Positions 35,937 through 44,837 of a stretch of 64,000 bases of DNA are shown in pieces (position 1 is the first letter of the stretch; every line of letters begins with the position of its first letter). The DNA is taken from the NCBI GenBank assembly GCA_963696505.1, contig CAVOKN010000001.1, positions 1 to 64,000 of the forward strand, in the 5' to 3' direction. The notes beneath the pieces are model-generated. The model was not told where the DNA came from, did not search any database, and saw only the letters and a program-made list of their open reading frames with translations. A program made the position numbers and the translations under genes. Source of the DNA: CAVOKN01 sp963696505 (lineage in GTDB: Bacteria > Pseudomonadota > Gammaproteobacteria > Burkholderiales > Rhodocyclaceae).

Positions 35937-37220
35937 TCAGGCGGGGTTTGCGGCATCGCGGCTGACGCGCATGTAGAGCCTTGCCGCCCGCAGCAGGTTG
36001 AGTTCGAGCCAGGCGCAGGAGGCCGCGAACAGCAGGCCGCCCCCCGCCAGCAGAGGCGAGTAAACGATTCCGCCCGCCAGCACACCCAGTGCCGCCCAAT
36101 GCAGCCAGAGCTGGCCGCGCATCGCCTTGTCGTCGATTATCTGGTTCATGTTGGGCGGCTGCCTCACCTTCGGTTGCAGGTGCAGCCACACGAGGAAGGG
36201 CACGATCTTGTAGAGCATGCCGTTGATCAAGGAAACGAAGCAGCCGGGCAGCACCGCCAAGCCGATCGCCAGTTCCAGGCGCCCGCGATACGCCGGATCG
36301 CCGGTCGCCATGAGCCCGAACGCCAGGGCAACCGCCACCACCAGGGCGACCATGCCGGTGCGCCAGAACAGGAACATGGCGTCAACATGACGGCGGCGGC
36401 GCCGCTGCTGCAATCGCAGCGTCTCGACGGCGAAGCCCGCCACCAGCGCCCCGAGCAGCACACCGATCGCGAGGCGGGCCGTGCCCAGACCCTCGTCCAC
36501 TGCGCTCGCGATCGACCACGTCGCCAGACCCGCAAGCACCGCGACGGGGAAGGCGCGCACGAAGGCCTTGCGATAGGGCGGCGTGAGCTGGAACATCGGC
36601 ACCACCAGTATCGCCACCGCCACCAGCAACAGCAGACCCCAGCCGATCAGGCCCCAGACGGCGTGCAGGTCGGTTAGCTGCAACGCGGGCAGCGACACGC
36701 CCCAGCCGAACATGCTGGCGAGCGCGATGCCCAGCCCGCTGGCAATTCCCAGCGCAAGAATCGAGAAGCGCAATGCGTTGACGGTCGGACCCCGCGCAGC
36801 GGTGCGCAGCAGCGCCACGGCCACCGCCGCGATGAAGCTGCCGAGCGCCAACGCCAGCACCGGAACTGCCCACCGAAACCACGCCGCAGACTCGGTCAGG
36901 AATCCCGACACCAGCAGCAGGGTGCCAACGATGAGCCCGGTGTGCGTCACCAGGGCGACCAGGCGCGGTCGCCAGAGGTTGGCCCCCACCGCGACCGGCA
37001 TCACCTGCATCAGTGCCCCGCACATCGCCTGGAGCATGAAACCGAGAGTCAGCAGATGGGTGACGGCGAGCGCCGATCCGGACCAACGGGACGCCAGCAC
37101 CTGCTCCGCCAGCAGGCCAAGCAGCAGTCCCGCCAGGCAGCCGAACAGCGGGGCGCTGAGGAAGAAGCGCAACGGGACGGCGATCGGCGGCGCCTGTTCG
37201 AAGGACATGGCGCCGGACAT
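35937..37220 (-). CDS. Polytopic membrane protein of the NnrS/hemerythrin cluster, function unknown
   Basis: A 427-residue protein with about twelve membrane helices. LAVTHLLTLGFMLQAMCGAL, MPVAVGANLWRPRLVALVTH, LTDLHAVWGLIGWGLLLLVA and MLYKIVPFLVWLHLQPK include several membrane-embedded His residues. This is reminiscent of NnrS or of heme-copper-oxidase-like integral proteins, but I cannot assign it to a family with confidence. It is the last gene of the unit hemerythrin-DUF2249-this gene. An alternative start is 37208. Confidence 0.7.
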   Translation of the reverse strand: MSGAMSFEQAPPIAVPLRFFLSAPLFGCLAGLLLGLLAEQVLASRWSGSALAVTHLLTLGFMLQAMCGALMQVMPVAVGANLWRPRLVALVTHTGLIVGTLLLVSGFLTESAAWFRWAVPVLALALGSFIAAVAVALLRTAARGPTVNALRFSILALGIASGLGIALASMFGWGVSLPALQLTDLHAVWGLIGWGLLLLVAVAILVVPMFQLTPPYRKAFVRAFPVAVLAGLATWSIASAVDEGLGTARLAIGVLLGALVAGFAVETLRLQQRRRRRHVDAMFLFWRTGMVALVVAVALAFGLMATGDPAYRGRLELAIGLAVLPGCFVSLINGMLYKIVPFLVWLHLQPKVRQPPNMNQIIDDKAMRGQLWLHWAALGVLAGGIVYSPLLAGGGLLFAASCAWLELNLLRAARLYMRVSRDAANPA

Positions 37221-37233
37221 GCTTCGTGTCTAC

Positions 37234-37461
37234 TCAATCTGCATGACGGATGCGGATCGCGACGGTGCCGTCTTCCTGGAATTCGGTGCGATGCGCATAG
37301 CCGTTCTGCTGCAGGATCTGGTACAGGGGGAAAGGCTCGCGATAAAGAAGGAGCACGATCTCGCCGTCGCGCGGCAGATCATCCAGGGCGGCCAGCGTCA
37401 GTTCGAGGGGCTCCGGCGGCATCAGGCCGCGGGCATCGATCACCTTCTCGGCAGCGCTCAC
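37234..37461 (-). CDS. DUF2249-domain protein
   Basis: A 75-residue TusA-like protein: EKVIDARGLMPPEPLELTLA and LLLYREPFPLYQILQQNGY. DUF2249 proteins commonly accompany hemerythrins and NO/denitrification genes. The GTG start at 37461 overlaps the hemerythrin stop (GTGA), implying coupled translation, and the end lies 14 bp before the membrane-protein gene. Confidence 0.85.
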   Translation of the reverse strand: MSAAEKVIDARGLMPPEPLELTLAALDDLPRDGEIVLLLYREPFPLYQILQQNGYAHRTEFQEDGTVAIRIRHAD

Positions 37462-37907
37462 GCCGCCTCCAGATGCAAGCCCGCGCCGATGCGCCGCGCA
37501 ATCTCGGCATCCCCCGCCAGCGCCTGCTCGCACATCGGATAGAGAATGTTCTCCTCCTTCATGTTGTGCTGCTGCATCATCACCAGCAGGGTCTCGGCGG
37601 TACCACAGAAGCCGCCTGCATCGTGCGCCGACTGGGCGGCATCGAGTTGATCGAGCAGCGACCGCATCTGCATGTGCTCCATGCGCATCACCCGGGTCGG
37701 GCCTCCGCTCATACCGGTGCGGCGCTCGACCTCGGGAAAAAGCACGTCCTCCTCCACGCCGAAATGCGCTTCCATGGCGTGGCGAAAGCGCGCGAATGCC
37801 GACGAGCATGCCGGCCAGTCGAGCTTGCGCGCCGCCTCCTCGGCGGTGGCGAAATCCTCGTCGCAGAGTTTGTGATGCTCGGCAAGCTGGGCGGTCGCAT
37901 TCGACAT
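37458..37907 (-). CDS. Hemerythrin-like domain protein
   Basis: A 149-residue four-helix protein with diiron ligands visible as AEHHKLCDEDFATAEEA, MEAHFGVEEDVLFPEVE, RMEHMQMRSLLDQL and QQHNMKEENILYPMCE. Such proteins bind O2 or NO, or repair iron centres as in Ric/YtfE. ATG 37907 follows. An FNR box at 37972-37985 sits 65 bp upstream with a GAGAAT -10 between. First gene of an operon with DUF2249 and the membrane protein. Confidence 0.9.
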   Translation of the reverse strand: MSNATAQLAEHHKLCDEDFATAEEAARKLDWPACSSAFARFRHAMEAHFGVEEDVLFPEVERRTGMSGGPTRVMRMEHMQMRSLLDQLDAAQSAHDAGGFCGTAETLLVMMQQHNMKEENILYPMCEQALAGDAEIARRIGAGLHLEAA

Positions 37908-37971
37908 GTGTCGGAGTCCGGGTATTGGAAGGGCGCTGCAGGATTCTCCGCGCCGCACCCCTCACGCCTCC

Positions 37972-37985
37972 TTGACGGGGGTCAA
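37972..37985. promoter_or_regulatory. FNR box upstream of the hemerythrin operon
   Basis: TTGAC-GGGG-GTCAA, a perfectly symmetrical variant of the FNR site. The centre lies about 41 bp from the start site predicted from the minus-strand GAGAAT at 37943-37948. Confidence 0.7.
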
Positions 37986-38070
37986 AAAAGGCCCGGCGTC
38001 GAGACGACTCGCCAGCCGCAAAGCGCGACGGCGCCCGAGCTGCGCGCAGGGGTCGCCCGGAAACCGCGGT

Positions 38071-39243
38071 TCAGGCCGGCTGTACGCCTGCCGGCATCTC
38101 GCCGCTGACCAGGTAGCGGATGAGCTCCTTGACCGGCCGGATCGCGTTGCCGAAAGGCAGCCGCTCGGCGCCGCGGAAGAACAGGCCCTTTTCCAGATCG
38201 CCGCGCAGGGCCGCCGCGAGATGGTTGTCGATGCAGAACTGGCCGGCCTTCGCCAGGCCGTCGCGCAGCCCGCATTGCAGCAGACAGTCCCAGGCCAGCG
38301 TACAGCGGTGCTCCTTCTTGGTTGCCGCTTCCTTGAGCTTTTCCTCGCGCTTCAGATAGTTGGCGAGCCAGGGTGTGCGCACCGCCCGCGCCGGCAAACC
38401 GGCCACGCTCATGAAGGTGACAATGTCCTCGGGCTGGGCGTCGGCGAGAACGCGCTTGAAGGTCGGGTGGGCGTCGCCCTCCTCCGTCACGGCAAAGGCC
38501 GTCCCCACCTGCACCGCGGCGGCTCCGTGCTCCAGCACGTCGCGAACTTTCTGGAAACTGTTGATGCCGCCTGCCGCGATCACCGGAATGCGTTCGGCCT
38601 CTATTTCCAGATCCTTGAACACGTCCAGCACGCCCGGGACCACGGTGTCGAAATCGAAACGCTCGTGCGCCACGTCCTCGACCCGGGGCGCACCGAGGTG
38701 GCCGCCGGCATGCTTCGGATGCTCGATCACAATTGCATCGGGGAGGCGATTCTTGCGCATCCACTTCTTGATCACCAGGGATACGCCGCGGGCGTCGGAG
38801 AGGATGGGGATCAGCGCCACATCGGGGAACTCGTTGGCCAGATCCGGCAGGTCCAGGGGCAGCCCCGCTCCCATGACGATGGCACCAGCGCCGCTCTCGC
38901 AGGACTGACGCACGTAGTCGATGTACTGCGAAACCGCGCGCATGATGTTCACGGCAACCAGTCCCTGCCCTTGGGCGATGGCCAGCGCGGCGCGGATCTC
39001 GCGGTCCAGCGCCACCAGGTTGGCGTCCTCGATCGCGGTCCGGTCGCGGGAGCGCCCGGTCTGTTCCATCAGATCCTCATGCAGGCGGCGCAGGTCCACG
39101 CTGGCGATGGTGCCGACCGCGTTCTGCGCCGCCACGTGGCCGGCCAGGCGGTGAGCGGAAACGCCCACGCCCATGCCCCCCTGAACCACGGGCAGCAGGG
39201 ACTTGCCTTTGATCCTGAGGGGAGGAAGGGCGGATACGATCAT
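38071..39243 (-). CDS. Nitronate monooxygenase-like flavoprotein
   Basis: A 390-residue TIM-barrel FMN protein: LPVVQGGMGVGVSAHRLAGH, GAGAIVMGAGLPLDLPDLA, EHPKHAGGHLGA (with the active His), IPVIAAGGINSFQKVRDVLE and GAAAVQVGTAFAVTEEGDAH. This is the NMO/2-nitropropane dioxygenase family, though longer forms of this type include enoyl-reductase-like enzymes of unknown substrate. A C-terminal cysteine-bearing extension (AWDCLLQCGLRDGLAKAGQF) is characteristic of the long subgroup. ATG 39243 chosen over 39270. Confidence 0.85.
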   Translation of the reverse strand: MIVSALPPLRIKGKSLLPVVQGGMGVGVSAHRLAGHVAAQNAVGTIASVDLRRLHEDLMEQTGRSRDRTAIEDANLVALDREIRAALAIAQGQGLVAVNIMRAVSQYIDYVRQSCESGAGAIVMGAGLPLDLPDLANEFPDVALIPILSDARGVSLVIKKWMRKNRLPDAIVIEHPKHAGGHLGAPRVEDVAHERFDFDTVVPGVLDVFKDLEIEAERIPVIAAGGINSFQKVRDVLEHGAAAVQVGTAFAVTEEGDAHPTFKRVLADAQPEDIVTFMSVAGLPARAVRTPWLANYLKREEKLKEAATKKEHRCTLAWDCLLQCGLRDGLAKAGQFCIDNHLAAALRGDLEKGLFFRGAERLPFGNAIRPVKELIRYLVSGEMPAGVQPA

Positions 39244-39451
39244 GCGGTCACTCCGGTAGGCAAACGGCATAGGGCAAGGTTTCCCGCACGCGCGGTGGGG
39301 GAAACCCGATCTTGACTAAGCATAGAACGATTCCGCCCGTAGCGCTTATGGGCGGCTTCGACCGACCATGCCAAGCCCGCCTCGCGCCCGTCGCCCGGCC
39401 GGATTCCGCGGCTTAAGCGCTTCGCCGGCCCTGACAACGCCGGTCGCGCCG

Positions 39452-41218
39452 TCAGCGCTCCAGAACGTACTCGCCAGGCGCGTCGGCGAGCTTGGGATGG
39501 CTCTGCGTCGCCAGCGGCGGCGCAACCACCCGCTCCCCGCTCTGTGGCTTGAGCCAGGCTATCCAGTCATCCCACCATGAACCGTGGTGTTCGCTCGCAC
39601 GCTCGCGCCAGGACTCCGGCGTGTCGGCCCGGTGGGCCGTGTCCACCCAATACTTGCGCTTGGGGGGATGCACCGGTGGATTGACGACGCCGAGAATGTG
39701 CCCGGAGCTGGAAAGCACGTAGCGCTTGTCGGCCAGGACAAAGTTGTTGATGCGGAAAGTCTGCTGCCAGGGGGCGATGTGGTCATCCTCCGCCGCCACC
39801 GCGTAGAGCGGCTGGCGGATACGCTCCAGATCGAGCGGCTCGCCGGCGATGTTGATCGCGTCTTTGCGGATCAGGCGATTCTTGAGATAGAGCTCGCGGA
39901 GATACCAGTTGTGCATGGCAAAGGGCATGCGCGTGGTGTCCATGTTCCAGTAGAGAACGTCGAAGGGCGGCGGCTGCTCGCCGTAGAGATAGCCGTGCAC
40001 CACGTAATGCCAGATCAGCGTGTTGGAACGTAACAGCCTGAATGCGCCGGCCATCGCCTTGCCGTCGAGGTAGCCGCGATGCTGCATGCCGCGGGACAGG
40101 TAGTCAACGCTGCCTTCATCCAGGAAGACCTCGATGTCGCCCGGCTTGTTGAAATCCACCAGCGTGGTGAATAGCGTCCAGTGCGCGACAGGAACCGCAT
40201 CGGGGCTGCCGTAGCGCCGGCTGGCCCAGGCCATGTACATCGCCAGCGCGGTGCCGCCGATGCAGTAACCCACGGCGTGAACCTTGTCGGCATTGCAGAT
40301 TTCGCGCGCCACCTGGATCGCGCGCTCGACGCCGTCGGTGAGGTAGCGATCGAAGGTGACGTCCCGCATCTCGGCGTCCGGGTTCCTCCAACTGGTGATG
40401 AAGACGCTGAAGCCCTGATCGAGGAGGAACTTCACCAGGCTCTTGCGGGAATTGAGGTCGAGGATGTAGAACTTGTTGATCCAGGGGGTGACGATCACCA
40501 CCGGGACGGCGAAGACCTGGGCCGTGGTCGGCGAGTAGTGGAGGACTTCCAGCAGGTCGTTGCGGAAGACGACCGCGCCCGGCGTGGTGGCGAGATTGCC
40601 GCCGACCCGGAAGTCGCTGGGATCGGTCATGCGCACGCCGCCTTCCCGAACGTCGGCGAAGAAGTTCTGCATGCCGCGCACCAGGCTGTCGCCGTGGGTG
40701 GCGACGTACTTGTGCATGGCCACCGGATTGGTCCAGAAGAAATTGGTCGGCGCCACTGCGTTGAGCCACTTGCGCCACCAGAAAGCCGCGCGCCGCCGCT
40801 CCTTGCCCGACAGCCCCGGAGTCTGGTACAGGGCATCCTGGACATTGTGGGTGAGCAGCAGGTACCACTCCTTGATGATGTCGAAGCTTGCGGAATCCTT
40901 CCACATCGGGTCGGCAAAGCGGGTGTCGTCCGCATTGGGCAGGATCGGATCCTCGCTCGGAAAGCCGAATACCCGCCGCCACGAGTGGGCTTGCAGGGCG
41001 AGCAGGTCTTCCGACAAACGGCCGATGGTCGCCGCCAGTTCCTGCGGGTGCATCAGCCACGCTGCCTGCGCATGGGCCAGGGGGACCGCCACCCCTAGCG
41101 GATCGATCGAAGTCCCCACGACGTCGTGAAGCTTTTCGAGCTGGGCGTGGGGATCGTGACGCGTGCCGTTGCGATGTTTGTTGCTCACGGGATGTTCCTG
41201 TTCCAGGACTTCAATCAA
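39452..41218 (-). CDS. phaC: Poly(3-hydroxyalkanoate) synthase
   Basis: A 588-residue PhaC polymerising hydroxyacyl-CoA. The lipase-box-like VGYCIGGTALAM carries the catalytic Cys, AEDDHIAPW the Asp and SSGHILGVVNPP the His. FFWTNPVAMHKYVATHGDSL and VVIVTPWINKFYILDLN are family hallmarks of class I. Its start overlaps the end of the beta-CASP gene by 8 bp, so the pair is one unit. An FNR box lies upstream of that unit. Confidence 0.94.
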   Translation of the reverse strand: MIEVLEQEHPVSNKHRNGTRHDPHAQLEKLHDVVGTSIDPLGVAVPLAHAQAAWLMHPQELAATIGRLSEDLLALQAHSWRRVFGFPSEDPILPNADDTRFADPMWKDSASFDIIKEWYLLLTHNVQDALYQTPGLSGKERRRAAFWWRKWLNAVAPTNFFWTNPVAMHKYVATHGDSLVRGMQNFFADVREGGVRMTDPSDFRVGGNLATTPGAVVFRNDLLEVLHYSPTTAQVFAVPVVIVTPWINKFYILDLNSRKSLVKFLLDQGFSVFITSWRNPDAEMRDVTFDRYLTDGVERAIQVAREICNADKVHAVGYCIGGTALAMYMAWASRRYGSPDAVPVAHWTLFTTLVDFNKPGDIEVFLDEGSVDYLSRGMQHRGYLDGKAMAGAFRLLRSNTLIWHYVVHGYLYGEQPPPFDVLYWNMDTTRMPFAMHNWYLRELYLKNRLIRKDAINIAGEPLDLERIRQPLYAVAAEDDHIAPWQQTFRINNFVLADKRYVLSSSGHILGVVNPPVHPPKRKYWVDTAHRADTPESWRERASEHHGSWWDDWIAWLKPQSGERVVAPPLATQSHPKLADAPGEYVLER

Positions 41219-42620
41219 ATTCGAGGGCGTTGCCGTATTCCGGCGCCGTCACGCCGGTCCAGCCGAGCTGACTTTGGATCAGCTCCGCGAAACCACGGGC
41301 GGTGGCCGCCTCGCCATGGACGACGCAGGTACGATGCGGCGGATGGCGGAAGTGCCCCAACCACTGGAGCAAGGCGCCCTGGTCGGCATGGGCCGACAGC
41401 CCGCCGATAGTGTAAACGTCGGCACGGACCGGCAGGGATTGCGAGAACAGGGTCACACGCCTCGCCCCGTCCACCAATCGGCGGCCCAGCGTGCCGGCCG
41501 CCTGGAAGCCGCAGATGACGACCGAGGACTCGCGTCGCGGCAGGTTGTGCAGCAGGTGGTACTTGATGCGCCCCGCCTCGCACATGCCCGAGGCGGAAAT
41601 GATCACCGCCCCGTTGCGAATGTCGTTGAGGGCAATCGACTCCTCGACGTCCTGGACGAAACGGATGTGCGCGGCGTCGGGGTGCCGGCGCTGCCACGCG
41701 ATCAGCTCGCGCGTCGGAGCGTCGAGCAGCGCCTCGTGCCGGAGCGTGATTTGCGTTGCGGCAACGGCCATGGGCGAATCGACGTAGATGTCCAGCCTGC
41801 CGAGGCGGCCGCGCCGCACCAGATCCGCGAAGACGAACAGCAGTTCCTGCGTCCGTCCGACAGAGAAAGCCGGAATCACGACGTTGCCGCCCTTGCGGTG
41901 CAGCGTATGTTCAAGGGCCTCGACCAGTTCATCCTCCGTGGCTTCCATAGTCTTGTGCAGACGGTTGCCATAGGTCGACTCCACCACCAGGACGTCGGCC
42001 TGGTGGATGGGGGTCGGGTCCTGGAGCAGCGGCCGGGCCGGCTGCCCCAGATCGCCCGAGAACACCAATTTGCGCGTGGCGCCGCCCTCTTCCAGCCACA
42101 GCTCGATGATGGACGATCCGAGGATGTGGCCAGCGTCGCGCAGACAGCACCGTACGCCGGAATGCGGCTCGAAAACGGTGTCGTAGGCAATGGGGCGCAA
42201 CTGCCTCAGGCACGCCTGGGCCTGGGCGACGGTATACAGCGGCGCCCGCTCCCACCCACGGCGCGCGTGGCGGTGGTGTTGGTGCCGATTGAGCCATTCG
42301 ACCTCCTTTTCCTGGATGTGCGCCGAGTCCAGCAGCATCACGCCAAGCAGATCCACGGTCGCAGCGCTGGCGTGAATCGGCCCCCGATAGCCGAGCGCAG
42401 TAAGTCTGGGCAGCAGGCCGGAATGATCGAGGTGAGCGTGGGAGAGCAGAACGAAGTCCAGATGCTTGAGATCGAATCCCAAGGCTCTCAGATTCTTGAG
42501 ATAGGCATCGCGGCCGCCTTGAAACATGCCGCATTCGACGAGAAAGCGGGCGCCCGCCGTTTCGACCAGGAAACATGACCCGGTAACTTCGCCCGCCGCG
42601 CCGAGAAAGGTGATTCGCAT
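41211..42620 (-). CDS. Metallo-beta-lactamase/beta-CASP RNA-processing nuclease
   Basis: A 469-residue beta-CASP protein. The metal site is LLSHAHLDHSGLLPRL with later DAGHILGSS, VFSGDLG and LSAHADQGALLQWL. The beta-CASP insert and C-terminal KH-like RMMBL domain (VHGEAATARGFAELI) are present. Homologues act as RNA exo/endonucleases and are often linked to phaC and Usp genes in betaproteobacteria. It ends 8 bp inside phaC. Confidence 0.92.
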   Translation of the reverse strand: MRITFLGAAGEVTGSCFLVETAGARFLVECGMFQGGRDAYLKNLRALGFDLKHLDFVLLSHAHLDHSGLLPRLTALGYRGPIHASAATVDLLGVMLLDSAHIQEKEVEWLNRHQHHRHARRGWERAPLYTVAQAQACLRQLRPIAYDTVFEPHSGVRCCLRDAGHILGSSIIELWLEEGGATRKLVFSGDLGQPARPLLQDPTPIHQADVLVVESTYGNRLHKTMEATEDELVEALEHTLHRKGGNVVIPAFSVGRTQELLFVFADLVRRGRLGRLDIYVDSPMAVAATQITLRHEALLDAPTRELIAWQRRHPDAAHIRFVQDVEESIALNDIRNGAVIISASGMCEAGRIKYHLLHNLPRRESSVVICGFQAAGTLGRRLVDGARRVTLFSQSLPVRADVYTIGGLSAHADQGALLQWLGHFRHPPHRTCVVHGEAATARGFAELIQSQLGWTGVTAPEYGNALEFD

Positions 42621-42665
42621 GTTTTCCGCCGCGTGGTATTGTTCGCGGGCACTCTGCGCCCCGTT

Positions 42666-42679
42666 TTGACCTCCGTCAA
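42666..42679. promoter_or_regulatory. FNR box in the divergent beta-CASP/uspA region
   Basis: TTGAC-CTCC-GTCAA, symmetrical. For uspA a TAGAAT -10 (42702-42707) puts the start site about 41 bp from the box centre. On the other side, AACAAT (42638-42643, minus strand) would give a mirror-image promoter for the beta-CASP/phaC unit. Confidence 0.75.
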
Positions 42680-42708
42680 TCGGAAAACGGAGCGCGATTT
42701 CTAGAATT

Positions 42709-42726
42709 CAGCGATTGCAATCGCTG
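42709..42726. repeat. 18-bp perfect palindrome in the uspA leader
   Basis: cagcgattgcaatcgctg is a perfect palindrome located at the predicted uspA transcription start and 16 bp before the start codon. It could be an operator or a 5' mRNA hairpin. Confidence 0.6.
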
Positions 42727-42742
42727 AGATAGGGAGAAAAGC

Positions 42743-43186
42743 ATGTTCAAGCACCTGCTGGTGCCAACCGATGGATCGGAGCTTTCCGACGGTGCCGTCG
42801 AACGGGCAGTCAGTTTCGCCCGCGAGGCGGGCGCGAAGATCACGTTCTTCACGGCGAAGCCGGATTTTCCCGTTTCCTTTTACGGGGAGGGGGCACTTGT
42901 CGACCCGATGACGCCGGAGAAATTCGCCGAGATGGCCGAACAGCATGCTCGGGAGATCCTGAATAAGGCGGTACGGGAAGCACTGGCCTCGCATGTGGAG
43001 TGCCATACGCTGTCGGTGGTGAGCGACATCCCCTATGAATCCATCATCAAGGCGGCGGACGACAACGGCTGCGACCTGATCTTCATGGCATCCCATGGGA
43101 GGCGGGGTCTGACCGGCCTGCTTCTCGGCAGCGAAACCCAGAAGGTGCTGACCCACTCCGACATACCGGTGCTGGTCTATCGTTGA
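42743..43186 (+). CDS. Universal stress protein (UspA family)
   Basis: A 147-residue Usp: MFKHLLVPTDGSELSDGAVE and nucleotide-binding MASHGRRGLTGLLLGSETQK. A clear agggaga ribosome site precedes the ATG. The promoter has an FNR box with a well placed TAGAAT, so expression at low oxygen is likely. Confidence 0.92.
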   Translation: MFKHLLVPTDGSELSDGAVERAVSFAREAGAKITFFTAKPDFPVSFYGEGALVDPMTPEKFAEMAEQHAREILNKAVREALASHVECHTLSVVSDIPYESIIKAADDNGCDLIFMASHGRRGLTGLLLGSETQKVLTHSDIPVLVYR

Positions 43187-43296
43187 ACCGTGGCACCCGG
43201 TGCGGGCAGGCGGCAACGGTGGCCGCATGCCGGTCCAGGTCCGCAGATGTCGCTTATCCGCTGCGGGAGTCCGGACTCCTGCCAAGGGGAGGGAAA

Positions 43297-43884
43297 ATGC
43301 TGAATTCGGCGCTCACGATCATCCAGGACGAGCACCGCTCGCTCGCGGCAGTGGTGCATGGCCTGAAGTATCTGATACGGGAAATCAGGGAGAAAGGCGC
43401 ACAGCCCGACTTCAAGCTGTTCTGGGCGATGATCTATTACATCGACGCCTTCCCCGAGAAGCTCCATCACCCCAAGGAGAACGCCTACCTCTTCCGGCGC
43501 CTGCGGATGCGCACCCACGAGGGGGATGCCGTTCTGGACGAACTCGAAAAGCAGCACGTCGAGGGTGCCCAGCATGTCAAGGCGCTGGAACTGACCCTGG
43601 GGCGCTACGAGGCGGGTGCCGCAGATGGCTTCGAGCAGTTTGCCGCCGCCGTCGAGACCTTCGGCGACGAGATCTGGAAGCACATGAATCTCGAGGAAAA
43701 AGTGGTCATTCCCCTGGCCAAGGCCTATCTCACCGCCGACGACTGGGTGGACATCGCCCAGGCCTTCGGCGACAACGGCGACCCGCGTTTCGGCGCCGAC
43801 CCCGACCACGAGTTTCGCGACCTCTTCAGCCGCATCGTCAACCTGGCACCGCCGCCCATCGGGGTCGGCCCGACCGCTTCCTGA
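43297..43884 (+). CDS. Hemerythrin-like HHE domain protein
   Basis: A 195-residue protein: MLNSALTIIQDEHRSLAAVV, FPEKLHHPKENAYLFRRLR, LEKQHVEGAQHVKALEL and EIWKHMNLEEKVVIPLAKAY supply His/Glu ligands of a diiron four-helix bundle. ATG 43297 follows aggggaggg; the longer upstream frame is not supported. A stem-loop at 43889-43909 directly after the stop may help end the transcript. Confidence 0.88.
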   Translation: MLNSALTIIQDEHRSLAAVVHGLKYLIREIREKGAQPDFKLFWAMIYYIDAFPEKLHHPKENAYLFRRLRMRTHEGDAVLDELEKQHVEGAQHVKALELTLGRYEAGAADGFEQFAAAVETFGDEIWKHMNLEEKVVIPLAKAYLTADDWVDIAQAFGDNGDPRFGADPDHEFRDLFSRIVNLAPPPIGVGPTAS

Positions 43885-43888
43885 TAGG

Positions 43889-43909
43889 GCTGCGCGCCCC
43901 GCGCGCAGC
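43889..43909 (+). terminator. GC-rich stem-loop after the hemerythrin gene
   Basis: Arms gctgcgcg and cgcgcagc around ccccg, immediately after the TGA at 43882-43884. No T-run follows, so it is a weak or Rho-assisted end. Confidence 0.4.
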
Positions 43910-43919
43910 GCAACACGGC

Positions 43920-44030
43920 TCAGTCTCCTGTTCTGGGCCTTTCCCTCCGGCGCCGTGAATCCGGATAGCGCCAGAGATCGAAGGCCAGCACCAGAATCCA
44001 ACGAGTCCAGGCGTCCAAGATCGACTTCAT
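43920..44030 (-). CDS. Small 36-residue protein (candidate)
   Basis: ATG 44030 is preceded by a strong gggaggg ribosome site. The product begins MKSILDAWTRWILVLAFDLW and ends in an Arg/Pro-rich tail, so it could be a short single-helix membrane or amphipathic peptide. It lies 126 bp downstream of the DUF3149 gene on the same strand at the end of the cco cluster. No family recognised; coding status is inferred from the ribosome site and amino-acid pattern. Confidence 0.45.
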   Translation of the reverse strand: MKSILDAWTRWILVLAFDLWRYPDSRRRRERPRTGD

Positions 44031-44155
44031 CGTCCCTCCCTCTGCCCGTACCGCAGTCCGGCTCCGATTGAGCCCCCCTCACAACGCCGACCCAAATGGC
44101 TACCGCGCAGCGCGTCCCCTCGCGGACTGACCGGCCGACCCCGGAACGCTAGACG

Positions 44156-44305
44156 CTATTTCTGCGCCAGTTTCTCGTTCCGGGCGTCGATCTCGGCATG
44201 CTTGCTCGCAAAACGGATCATGAAAATGGCCATGGCGATCACGAAGCCTATCGTGAACAGGGAAAGCAGGCCAATGTCGGAACTGAACAAGAGATTCCAT
44301 GCCAT
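44156..44305 (-). CDS. Small DUF3149-like membrane protein
   Basis: A 49-residue protein, MAWNLLFSSDIGLLSLFTIG, then a helix FVIAMAIFMIRFASKHA and a charged tail ending in NEKLAQK. One transmembrane helix. DUF3149 proteins of this size and sequence style follow the cco cluster in betaproteobacteria. An aggagg-type site precedes the ATG. It lies 23 bp after ccoH and is probably part of the ccoG-ccoH unit. Confidence 0.75.
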   Translation of the reverse strand: MAWNLLFSSDIGLLSLFTIGFVIAMAIFMIRFASKHAEIDARNEKLAQK

Positions 44306-44328
44306 GGTGAATCCTCCTTCTAGCTCAT

Positions 44329-44837
44329 CTAGAGTGCGCCGCCCAACTCAATCTCGGCTTCTTCGGGAATACGGATCGCGCCTGCCAGCCGCCATGTGCG
44401 GTCATCATCTTCCAGCACGACCTGCCAGCGCCCAGCGGCCAGAGCGGGCACGACGCCTTCGTACGCGCCTGAGACTGTTCCAGTACCTCGGCCTGATCCA
44501 GGCCACCCCGGGTGGGATGCGAGAACGTAATGCGAAGCCGACTCGGGGTCGCATGCCCCGCGCCCGCCGCAAGTATGACGCGGACACGATCGGCGGTGAC
44601 CCGCAGTTTGGCCGACAGAGCCAGTGCCTTGGCGCGATCGCTGCGCGCCAGGGTCTGGTTGATGGCGATCCCTTGTTTGTAATAGTCGTCGGCTACCAGA
44701 CCGTCGTTGCTCACCACAGCCAGCCACAACGTCACCACTGCGGCTACGACAACCACCGCAGGGCCAAGCATAAGAAGCCACGGCCAAGGTTCCCGGTACC
44801 AGGGGCGAGCGTGGCGCAGCGACGACTCGTCTTTCAT
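44329..44837 (-). CDS. ccoH: FixH/CcoH cbb3 oxidase assembly protein (frameshifted)
   Basis: Short membrane-anchored assembly factor. PWYREPWPWLLMLGPAVVVV and AAVVTLWLAVVSNDGLVADD followed by YYKQGIAINQTLARSD are the FixH/CcoH signature. Near 44470 the frame breaks: the original frame gives an odd tail, while the neighbouring frame continues GAYEGVVPALAAGRWQVVLE and ends IPEEAEIELGGAL at 44329. Probably a one-base sequencing error. It overlaps the ccoG stop (ATGA). Confidence 0.8.
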
